Assembly: GCF_900142885.1 (NCBI RefSeq)
Contig: NZ_FRCL01000020.1
Coordinates: forward strand, 1-46,524
DNA from: Flavobacterium xinjiangense
GTDB taxonomy: Bacteria > Bacteroidota > Bacteroidia > Flavobacteriales > Flavobacteriaceae
Direction: 5' to 3'
DNA length: 46,524 nucleotides
Part shown: positions 14,093-20,986 of the stretch, piece after piece
Layout of the letters: the number at the start of each line of letters is the position of its first letter
Numbering within the stretch: the first letter of the stretch is position 1
Position numbers and translations under genes: made by a program
Notes under the pieces: model-generated
Databases searched by the model: none
What the model saw: the letters and a program-made list of their open reading frames with translations, nothing else
What the model was told of the DNA's origin: nothing

Positions 14093-14170
14093 AACTTGTA
14101 TATACTCGCTACAAAGTAGCGCCTATACACCCAAAATTGGGTAGATTGTCGCTATTCAATAGCGGATAGC
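14093..14170. other. Candidate attI-like primary insertion site with three small palindromes
   Basis: The right end of C15 (GCATTAACGCTAAC) is not followed by a full attC-like site but by unique sequence reaching the stop of the recombinase gene. Three perfect short palindromes lie here: CGCTAC-AAA-GTAGCG (14107-14121, extendable by GTATA/TATAC), ACCCAA-AA-TTGGGT (14129-14142) and CGCTATT-C-AATAGCG (14150-14164). The GTT core is at 14093-14095 on the minus strand. By position this is where new cassettes would enter. The hairpins could also end transcription. The role is inferred. Confidence 0.5.
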
Positions 14171-14196
14171 GATCAAATATAATAATAATATTTTTA

Positions 14197-15240
14197 TTAC
14201 AAACTATCAAAAGGGCTTTTAATTTGTTGAATGCTTTTTGTACTTACATGGGTATATATTTCGGTCGTTTTGCTACTATTATGACCTAATAATTCTTGAA
14301 TGTAACGCAGGTCGGTTCCGCTCTCCAATAGGTGCGTTGCATAACTATGTCGCAGCCAGTGTAAGGTAACAGGCTTTGTGATTCCTGCCTTTTTTACTGC
14401 TTGTTTTAAAACTTGTTGTAAACTTCTATTGTCATACGGCTGGCCTTTAAGCTGACCTTCAAATAAATAAGTTATGGGTTTGTAAGCAACAAAATAGAGA
14501 CGAAGCATTTCTAAAATTTTTGGGCTCAATGGGACTATTCTGTCTTTTTTGCCTTTAGAGTTTTTAAGTAATACAATATTTCTCATAGAATCTATATGAA
14601 CGGGCTGAAGTGCCAATAATTCGCCACAACGCAAACCACAACTATAAATCAGCGAAAGCATCATTCTATGTTTAATATTAATGTGGGCATCTAATATCAA
14701 TTTTATTTCTTCTTTGCTCAAAACATTAGGCAATAGTTTGGCTCGTTTTGGTCGATGAATTTTATCAACTTCAATTTTTGTTTCTCGAATGGTTTTGAAG
14801 AATAATTTAATGGCGTTGACAATCTGATTTTGGTAGGAAGCCGAAAGATTATTTTTTAAAATATACTCGTTGTTATAGATGATTACGTCCTCATTATTGA
14901 TTTCTACAACTGATTTTTCTCGATAGAAAATTAGGAAAGATTTTAAGGCTTCGCTATAGGTAGTAATAGTACTTTCGCTATAGCGTTTGGAACGCATCCA
15001 TTGTATGAATTTCTCTATTTGAACAATTCCTTCGGGTGAAGCGAGCGAATATGACAATGGTTTTATCTTGAAACGTTCTCTATTTTCCAGTGTATCCGGG
15101 AGGTGCCAAACCGTTTTTTGTTGGCTCCATTGAGCTCCTTCTATTTGTTTGATACGGGCAATCAGGTCTTGACTTTTTTCAAAATAAACGGCAATTCTAT
15201 TTTCGCTGTTGTGTTTTATTAGTTTTGCTGCCCAAGTCAT
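14197..15240 (-). CDS. Tyrosine recombinase, candidate cassette integrase
   Basis: The 347-residue protein has an N-terminal module common in Bacteroidota recombinases (about 1-60, GAQWSQQKTVWHLP), a SAM-like core-binding domain (about 70-155) and a catalytic domain (about 165-347). Catalytic residues visible are R204 (SCGLRCGELL), K229 (NSKGKKDRIVPL), H294 and R297 (LHWLRHSYATHLL), H320 (ELLGH) and Y329 (EIYTHV). The end, SPFDSL, resembles that of integron integrases, but the ~30-residue extra domain that IntI proteins carry before the HxxR motif is absent. The gene lies immediately beside the free end of the cassette array and points into it, so it is the obvious candidate for moving cassettes. 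That role is inferred from position. Confidence 0.85.
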   Translation of the reverse strand: MTWAAKLIKHNSENRIAVYFEKSQDLIARIKQIEGAQWSQQKTVWHLPDTLENRERFKIKPLSYSLASPEGIVQIEKFIQWMRSKRYSESTITTYSEALKSFLIFYREKSVVEINNEDVIIYNNEYILKNNLSASYQNQIVNAIKLFFKTIRETKIEVDKIHRPKRAKLLPNVLSKEEIKLILDAHINIKHRMMLSLIYSCGLRCGELLALQPVHIDSMRNIVLLKNSKGKKDRIVPLSPKILEMLRLYFVAYKPITYLFEGQLKGQPYDNRSLQQVLKQAVKKAGITKPVTLHWLRHSYATHLLESGTDLRYIQELLGHNSSKTTEIYTHVSTKSIQQIKSPFDSL

Positions 15241-15316
15241 ATCGTGTTGATTTTGTGATTGAAAGATACTATTTTTTTTACAAATATTGTGTTATTATTG
15301 CAATGGTTCTGGAAGT

Positions 15317-15464
15317 ATAGCAGCTTTTATGCGTGAGGGATAAAAGTGGAAATCCTTTTATGAAGCGTAGCGGAATAAAAGATTACTTCACAATATTTTC
15401 ATTTTAAGCTGAGTTCAGTGAACTTGTTTACAGCGGATAGCCCGACCTTTTTAGGGCACGCCCC
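15317..15464 (+). repeat. Flavobacterial intergenic repeat element, copy A (with nested insert)
   Basis: The stretch contains GTGGAAATCCTTTTATG, GGAATAAAAGATT and CAGCGGATAGCCCGACC in the order seen in a widespread Bacteroidota intergenic element. Between AAAGATT and CAGCGG sits an extra ~46 bp (15383-15430) beginning TTACTTCAC and containing GAGTTCAGTGAACTT. The same insert occurs in copy B at another place. It lies between the recombinase promoter region and tgt. Function unknown. Confidence 0.6.
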
Positions 15465-15589
15465 AATTAATTTGATAAATGGTAATTAATTTTTTAAATT
15501 ATCTAATTATCTAGTTTTCTTCCGAAAAAGTATTTAAATTTTGGTTGTCAGGAACCCACTTTTTCATTTCATCGGAAGAAAAATATTTT

Positions 15590-15621
15590 TTTGATGTGGG
15601 TTTCAAATTAACCTATCTTTG
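15590..15621 (+). promoter_or_regulatory. Promoter of tgt
   Basis: A TTTG at 15590-15593 and TATCTTTG at 15614-15621 are separated by 20 bp, matching the Bacteroidota housekeeping promoter (TTTG, then TAnnTTTG). It supports the start at 15653 and rules out a longer protein that would begin upstream of this promoter. Confidence 0.75.
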
Positions 15622-15652
15622 CCAGCCGAACAATCGGGTGAAATACGTTACT

Positions 15653-16783
15653 ATGAAGTTTGATTTATTAAAAAAAGATCCGCTGTCCAAAGCCAGAGCG
15701 GGAAGCATTACCACTGATCACGGTGTGATTGAAACCCCAATTTTTATGCCTGTAGGAACTGTAGGTTCTGTAAAAGGCGTGCATCAGCGGGAATTGAAAG
15801 ACGATATAAACCCGGATATTATCCTGGGAAATACCTACCATTTATACCTAAGGCCACAAACTGAAATTCTGGAGAAAGCAGGTGGATTGCATAAATTCAT
15901 GAACTGGGACCGTAATATTTTGACGGATTCTGGTGGGTACCAAGTGTATTCACTGTCGGCCAACCGAAAAATTAAGGAAGAAGGAGTGAAGTTTAAATCG
16001 CATATTGACGGTTCGTACCACTTTTTTACTCCAGAGAATGTGATGGAAATTCAACGTACCATAGGTGCCGATATTATCATGGCTTTTGACGAGTGTACGC
16101 CATATCCTTGTGATTATAACTATGCGAAGCGATCAATGAAAATGACGCACCGCTGGTTAGACCGTTGCATCAATCATTTAGACACGCAGCCTTTTAAATA
16201 CGGTTATGAGCAAACGTTTTTTCCAATTGTGCAAGGAAGTTGTTATAAAGATTTGCGCCAACAATCAGCTGAATATATTGCGAATTCAAATCAACAAGGA
16301 AATGCGATTGGCGGACTTTCAGTAGGGGAACCGGCTGAGGAAATGTATGCCATGACCGAGGTGGTTTGTGAAATCCTGCCCGAAGACAAGCCCCGTTACC
16401 TAATGGGCGTGGGGACCCCGATAAATATTCTGGAGAATATTGCTCTAGGAATTGACATGTTTGACTGTGTGATGCCTACGCGTAACGCCAGAAACGGAAT
16501 GTTGTTTACGGCGAATGGTTCTATAAATATCAAAAACAAAAAATGGGAAGCTGATTTTTCGCCTATTGACGAAATGGGAATCACCTATGTAGATACTGAA
16601 TATACAAAAGCATATTTGCGTCACCTTTTTGCTGCCAATGAATACCTGGGGAAACAAATTGCTACGATCCATAATCTTGGATTTTACATGTGGTTGGTTC
16701 GTGAGGCCAGAAAACATATCTTAGCAGGCGATTTCAAGCCTTGGAAAGAAATGATGGTGAAAAATATGAACCAACGTTTATAA
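15653..16783 (+). CDS. tgt: Queuine/preQ1 tRNA-guanine transglycosylase
   Basis: The 376-residue enzyme exchanges guanine at position 34 of GUN-anticodon tRNAs for the queuosine precursor. The start MKFDLLKKDPLSKARAG follows the promoter at 15614. Visible motifs are ILTDSGGYQVYSL (around residue 90; its Asp matches one conserved active-site aspartate of Tgt), MAFDECTPYP, FPIVQGS, GGLSVGEP, and RYLMGVGTPINI, in the usual order. Unusually, the three cysteines of the structural zinc site are not present: the segment that in E. coli reads CDCYVC aligns with GITYVD, while the later His (TIHNL) is kept. The rest is intact, so a zinc-free variant rather than a dead gene is likely. Confidence 0.95.
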   Translation: MKFDLLKKDPLSKARAGSITTDHGVIETPIFMPVGTVGSVKGVHQRELKDDINPDIILGNTYHLYLRPQTEILEKAGGLHKFMNWDRNILTDSGGYQVYSLSANRKIKEEGVKFKSHIDGSYHFFTPENVMEIQRTIGADIIMAFDECTPYPCDYNYAKRSMKMTHRWLDRCINHLDTQPFKYGYEQTFFPIVQGSCYKDLRQQSAEYIANSNQQGNAIGGLSVGEPAEEMYAMTEVVCEILPEDKPRYLMGVGTPINILENIALGIDMFDCVMPTRNARNGMLFTANGSINIKNKKWEADFSPIDEMGITYVDTEYTKAYLRHLFAANEYLGKQIATIHNLGFYMWLVREARKHILAGDFKPWKEMMVKNMNQRL

Positions 16784-16931
16784 ATTCGTTGATTTGTTTA
16801 TTCGGTTATTTGTTTAACCGTATTAAAGTATTGTAATTTAGGTTTAATTGTTTATTCGTAAAGCAAATAACGATTCACCAAATTAACAAACAACCGATTC
16901 ACCATTTTAACGATTAACCGAATATACCTTT

Positions 16932-18020
16932 ATGCTAACAATAATTGACAAATACATCCTAAAAAGATATTTAGCCACGTTTTCGGCTATGTTGTTAATG
17001 TTTATACCTATAGGAATTGTTATTGATGTTTCGGAGAAGATTAATTTCATGCTAGAGAACAAAGTTCCCTTCATTGAAATTGCGATCTACTATTATCATT
17101 TTACTATTTATTTTGCGAATTCCTTATTTCCGATCTTTTTATTTTTATCGATTATTTGGTTTACCTCGAAATTAGCGAATAACACGGAGATTATTGCCAT
17201 TTTGAGTTCTGGGATTTCGTTTACACGGTTTTTGAGGCCTTTCATAATTGGGGCTACTATTGTTTCTATTTTTGTTTTGTTGATGGGCTTTTTTGTTGTT
17301 CCTAAATCCAGCGAAGGGTTTAACAACTTTAGATATACCTACCTGAAAACAGGAGGGAAAGAGGCCATGAGAGGCGATAATACAGATGTGTTTAGGCAAA
17401 TTAGCGATACAGAATTTATCTACGTAAATAGCTTTAACCCATTGTCTAAGATTGCTTTTAATTTTTCGTTGGAAAAATTTAAAAAGGAGAAATTAATATA
17501 CAAAATCACTGCCAGCAGAATACAATGGAATCCAAAGCAGCGTACTTATACGATGTATGATTACACTAAAAGAACGGTTGGGGAACTAAATGATAAAATT
17601 GAAAAAGCACCTGAGAAAGTGGCTCGTTTTAGTTTTGAGTTAGAAGACTTAACGCCTGTGGTATATATAGCTGAAACATTGACTTTAGATAAATTAGTCA
17701 AATTTATAGACAAAGAAAGAAGCCGCGGTTCCTCTAACATCAATGTCTATTTAGTGGTGTTGTACAAGAAATTCAGCGTGCCGGTTTCGGCATTTATTTT
17801 AACTATTATCGCAGTTTCTGTTTCGTCTATGAAACGAAGAGGTGGGATGGGAATAAATTTGGCTATAGGAATTGCATTAGCTTTTGCCTTTGTGTTCTTT
17901 GATAAAATATTTGGAGTACTAGCGGAGAAGTCCAGTATTCCGCCCCTATTGGCAGTTTGGTTACCAAATATCGGTTTCGGAATATTAGCCGTTTATCTCC
18001 TACGAAATGCAAAACGATAA
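16932..18020 (+). CDS. lptG: LptF/LptG-family lipopolysaccharide export permease
   Basis: The 362-residue inner-membrane protein has the layout of YjgP/YjgQ permeases: an N-terminal amphipathic start (LTIIDKYILKRYLATF), about three membrane helices up to residue 125, a periplasmic jellyroll-type domain (about 130-265) and three C-terminal helices (from VYLVVLYKKFSVPVSAFIL). With LptF and LptB it extracts lipopolysaccharide from the inner membrane towards the LptC/A bridge. Whether this is the F or the G paralogue cannot be told from one sequence; the symbol is my best guess. It overlaps the next gene by 14 bases. A 148-bp gap before it holds only short reiterated phrases such as CGATTCACCA. 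Confidence 0.85.
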   Translation: MLTIIDKYILKRYLATFSAMLLMFIPIGIVIDVSEKINFMLENKVPFIEIAIYYYHFTIYFANSLFPIFLFLSIIWFTSKLANNTEIIAILSSGISFTRFLRPFIIGATIVSIFVLLMGFFVVPKSSEGFNNFRYTYLKTGGKEAMRGDNTDVFRQISDTEFIYVNSFNPLSKIAFNFSLEKFKKEKLIYKITASRIQWNPKQRTYTMYDYTKRTVGELNDKIEKAPEKVARFSFELEDLTPVVYIAETLTLDKLVKFIDKERSRGSSNINVYLVVLYKKFSVPVSAFILTIIAVSVSSMKRRGGMGINLAIGIALAFAFVFFDKIFGVLAEKSSIPPLLAVWLPNIGFGILAVYLLRNAKR

Positions 18021-18888
18021 ATTCAAAAGTTACCTAAACCTCCATTTTATAGTATTTATTTGGGGTTTTACCGCAATTTTAGGTGCGCTAATCACTATTA
18101 CTGCTGATGCTTTAGTTTGGTATCGAATGCTTTTTGCCAGCGTTTTTTTATCGCTGTTTATTGTATTCAAAAAGAAATCTTTTAGAATTCCGATGAAATC
18201 TTTCCTGAAATTGATTTTTGTAGGCTTATTGATCGCCCTGCACTGGATCTTTTTTTTCAAAGCGATTCATGTTTCTAATGTGTCAATTACACTTTCGGTT
18301 TTCTCCTTGGGTGCTTTTTTTGCTTCTATACTGGAACCTATTTTTTATGGAAGGAAAGTACTTTGGTATGAAGTGTTTTTTGGGCTTATCATTATTGCGG
18401 GACTGGCACTGATCATGAAAGTTGAAGTCAATTATCTCAGCGGAATGTTATACGCTTTGGTAGCCATAATATTAGGTGTTTTGTTTACTCTCATGAACGG
18501 TAAATTAATAGAAAATCACGACCCATCAGTTATCTCCTTTTATGAATTCCTGGCGGGAGCCTTTTTCATTACGGTATACTTTTTATTTCAACAAAAATTC
18601 TCTTTGGATTTCTTTGTTTTAACAGTTAATAATTGGATTTTAATTCTGATTTTGGCCTCTATTTGCACGGCGTATGCTTTTACGGCATCAGTAAAAGTGA
18701 TGCAGAAACTCACGCCTTATACCGTAATGTTGACCACTAATTTAGAACCGGTTTATGGAATTGTATTGGCCTATTTTATACTTGGCGGAAAAGAAAAAAT
18801 GAGCTTTGAGTTTTACATTGGAGCCCTAATAATTGTAATCACGGTAATCCTGAATGGCGTGATTAAGCATTATAAAAAGGTTGATTAA
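18007..18888 (+). CDS. EamA/DMT-family transporter
   Basis: The 293-residue protein has ten hydrophobic segments and the internal repeat of drug/metabolite transporters. Each half opens with a helix pair and includes a family-type motif: AILGALITITADALVWYRML near residue 20 and TTNLEPVYGIVLAYFILGGKE near residue 240. Family members export or import small metabolites; the substrate cannot be read from sequence. Its start overlaps the end of the Lpt permease gene by 14 bases, so the two are co-transcribed and probably translationally coupled. Confidence 0.85.
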   Translation: MQNDKFKSYLNLHFIVFIWGFTAILGALITITADALVWYRMLFASVFLSLFIVFKKKSFRIPMKSFLKLIFVGLLIALHWIFFFKAIHVSNVSITLSVFSLGAFFASILEPIFYGRKVLWYEVFFGLIIIAGLALIMKVEVNYLSGMLYALVAIILGVLFTLMNGKLIENHDPSVISFYEFLAGAFFITVYFLFQQKFSLDFFVLTVNNWILILILASICTAYAFTASVKVMQKLTPYTVMLTTNLEPVYGIVLAYFILGGKEKMSFEFYIGALIIVITVILNGVIKHYKKVD

Positions 18889-19046
18889 ATTACTTCTTTT
18901 GTATCAATTTTAACGTTACTTTGACAAGAAACGCCACGCTAAATAATTCTATTTCAATATTAAGTCAGACCTTTGCAGTATGAAATTGCTATGATTTTAA
19001 TGAATCGAAATATGGTATTTCACTAAAAAGCAAATAACACATTCGT

Positions 19047-19637
19047 ATGAAAAAGAATAAAAAAAGACTAGGTTTTTTGTTGTTGGCCATTATTTTATTT
19101 TTCGGAGGTAAACAGATTTATGACATGAATATCAATCATAATTTTGAAACAATTACGGAGGGTAAAGTGTATAAATCAGGGGTTATTCCACCTGATGAAT
19201 TGGAAAGTTACGTTACCAAATATCATATAAAATCGATTGTAGACTTGCGATTTCCAGGCACAACAGATTTAAAGAATAATCCGGAAATTCCTGTCGAATT
19301 AACCGCTGAACAGAATACGGTGGCAAAAATGAAAGGAGTGAACTATTTTAATAACGGGTCAGATCAGGTTCCCAAACAAGAAAACCTAGACCGGTTTTTT
19401 AAAATAATGGATAACAAGGATAATTATCCAGTGTTGATTCATTGCTATCATGGTATTGGCCGCGGCGAAATGTATTCTGCAGTGTACAGAATTGAATATG
19501 AAAATTTTACCAATGAAGCAGCGCGTCAAGGAGTACGAACGTTAGTGAAATTCAGTTCCTTTGATGATGGAACTCCAAAGGGAGAGTATTTAAAATCTTA
19601 CAAATCCAGAAAACAATTAGCAGCCGAAAAGAAATAA
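19047..19637 (+). CDS. Membrane-anchored dual-specificity/tyrosine phosphatase
   Basis: The 196-residue protein has an N-terminal membrane anchor or uncleaved signal (KKRLGFLLLAIILFFGGKQI) followed by a phosphatase domain. The P-loop is clear: VLIHCYHGIGRGE around residue 130 fits HCxxGxxR, with Cys as the nucleophile and Arg binding phosphate. IKSIVDLRFPG around residue 68 supplies the upstream Asp/Arg region. The active site should lie in the periplasm. It is a single gene with 158 bp before it and 255 bp after. The substrate is unknown. Confidence 0.85.
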   Translation: MKKNKKRLGFLLLAIILFFGGKQIYDMNINHNFETITEGKVYKSGVIPPDELESYVTKYHIKSIVDLRFPGTTDLKNNPEIPVELTAEQNTVAKMKGVNYFNNGSDQVPKQENLDRFFKIMDNKDNYPVLIHCYHGIGRGEMYSAVYRIEYENFTNEAARQGVRTLVKFSSFDDGTPKGEYLKSYKSRKQLAAEKK

Positions 19638-19831
19638 TTGTATACAGTAAAAGCATTCAAAATCAAGCCTTAGATTCAGCATGCTTCTTGATTTAAAAAG
19701 GAACTTCGCTTGATATAAAGACACTTCACTTTTAGTGTAACAAATGAATAATGGTAGTTTCTCTCTAGTTTAAAAGTGATTTTGCTAATTTATTAAAGTA
19801 CGGTTTGAGACATAAATGAAAAAATACTCTT

Positions 19832-19858
19832 TTTGAACGATTTAAAATTTTATATTTG
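19832..19858 (+). promoter_or_regulatory. Promoter of accA
   Basis: TATATTTG at 19851-19858 is a strong -7 box 34 bp before the start codon. TTTG at 19832-19835 is the nearest upstream element, at a spacing of 15 bp, which is shorter than usual. Confidence 0.55.
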
Positions 19859-19892
19859 CCGTTCGAATTAAAAACAAAAACGTAGAAATCCT

Positions 19893-20846
19893 ATGGAATA
19901 TTTAGATTTTGAACTTCCAATAAAAGAACTCGAAGATCAGTTAGATAAATGTCTTGTTATTGGTCAAGAATCGGATGTTGATGTAACGAATACTTGCAAA
20001 CAAATCAACAAAAAACTAGAAGAAACTAAACGAAAAATTTATAAAAACTTAACCGCTTGGCAACGCGTTCAACTATCCAGACACCCAAGTCGTCCTTATA
20101 CAATGGATCACGTTCGGGCGCTTTGTGGAGAAACGTTCTTGGAACTTTTTGGAGACAGAGGGTTTAAAGATGATAAAGCCATGATTGGTGGTTTAGGAAA
20201 AATAGACGGACAATCGTTTATGATTGTAGGTCAACAAAAAGGATTTAATACAAAGACGCGTCAGTTCCGTAATTTCGGAATGGCAAATCCGGAAGGATAC
20301 CGTAAGGCGTTGCGTTTAATGAAAATGGCAGAGAAATTTGGCATCCCAGTTTTGACTTTAATTGATACTCCGGGTGCATATCCAGGTCTTGAAGCAGAAG
20401 AACGCGGACAAGGGGAGGCAATTGCCAGAAACATTTTTGAAATGGTTCGTTTAAAAGTGCCAATTATGACGGTTATTGTTGGAGAAGGAGCATCAGGTGG
20501 AGCATTAGGAATAGGTGTAGGAGATCGAGTATACATGATGGAAAACACTTGGTATTCTGTTATTTCTCCTGAATCATGTTCTTCTATTCTTTGGAAAAGT
20601 TGGGAGTATAAAGAACAGGCTGCTGAAGCACTCAAATTAACTTCTACTGACATGAAAAAGCAGAAATTAGTTGATGATATCATCCCTGAGCCATTAGGTG
20701 GAGCGCACTACGATAGAGAAACTGCTTTCAAAACAGTAGAGCAATATATCATGAAAGGATTCAATGAATTGAAAGACTTATCAACAGAAGAATTAGTTGC
20801 TCAGAGAATGGACAAATACAGTAAAATGGGTGAATATAAAGAGTAA
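19893..20846 (+). CDS. accA: Acetyl-CoA carboxylase carboxyltransferase subunit alpha
   Basis: The 317-residue subunit pairs with AccD to move the carboxyl group from biotin to acetyl-CoA, giving malonyl-CoA for fatty-acid synthesis in the cytoplasm. The N-terminus (MEYLDFELPIKELEDQL) is helical. HPSRPYTMDHVRALC, GQQKGFNTK, RKALRLMKMAEKFGIPV, LIDTPGAYPGLEAEERGQ and GEGASGGALGIGVGD follow in the family order; the glycine pairs form the oxyanion holes of the crotonase fold. Length is normal. It has its own promoter and a terminator 20 bp after the stop. Confidence 0.97.
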   Translation: MEYLDFELPIKELEDQLDKCLVIGQESDVDVTNTCKQINKKLEETKRKIYKNLTAWQRVQLSRHPSRPYTMDHVRALCGETFLELFGDRGFKDDKAMIGGLGKIDGQSFMIVGQQKGFNTKTRQFRNFGMANPEGYRKALRLMKMAEKFGIPVLTLIDTPGAYPGLEAEERGQGEAIARNIFEMVRLKVPIMTVIVGEGASGGALGIGVGDRVYMMENTWYSVISPESCSSILWKSWEYKEQAAEALKLTSTDMKKQKLVDDIIPEPLGGAHYDRETAFKTVEQYIMKGFNELKDLSTEELVAQRMDKYSKMGEYKE

Positions 20847-20866
20847 AATCTTACAAATTGATATTT

Positions 20867-20897
20867 AATCCGAAGCCTTACCGTTTCGGATTTTTTT
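20867..20897 (+). terminator. Terminator of accA
   Basis: The arms AATCCGAA (20867-20874) and TTCGGATT (20885-20892) form an 8-bp stem with a 10-nt loop, followed by a run of T. Confidence 0.85.
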
Positions 20898-20986
20898 ATG
20901 GTTATAAACAAAAAATAGTTACTTATGAACAATTATTCGTAATAACTCAATGACAATATTTTTTTAATTTTTGTTACTTTCGCTAT

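Larger units (their letters stand above)
329..14095 (-). other. Integron-like gene-cassette array (16 cassettes, 15 attC-like sites)
   Basis: Sixteen short gene units (C0-C15) alternate with fifteen related hairpin-forming sites (R1-R15, 116-127 bp). Every site begins AAC and ends GTT. The bases next to the site differ between cassettes but are complementary at the two ends of one cassette, for example GTTATAGAGCG..TGCTCTATAAC for C3 and GTTAACTGCCG..TGGCAGTTAAC for C9. This is what integron cassettes show, because both ends meet in the free circle. Most genes run on the minus strand, each starting just after the minus-strand GTT and ending near the next site, so the array reads away from the recombinase at 14197-15240. 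C0 is cut by an IS21 element at about 329. Confidence 0.85.

Noticed and set aside
14107..14164. The three palindromes as ordinary terminators only
   Set aside because: None is followed by a clear T run on either strand and three perfect palindromes in 60 bp at the array end are more suggestive of a site for protein binding; termination remains possible.
14197..15240. Calling the recombinase a true IntI
   Set aside because: Despite similar C-terminal motifs it lacks the extra domain between the beta-hairpin Lys and the HxxR motif that defines IntI.
20245..20683. Antisense frames inside accA and dnaB (also 21299-21900)
   Set aside because: They are open only because of the codon pattern of the highly conserved sense genes.
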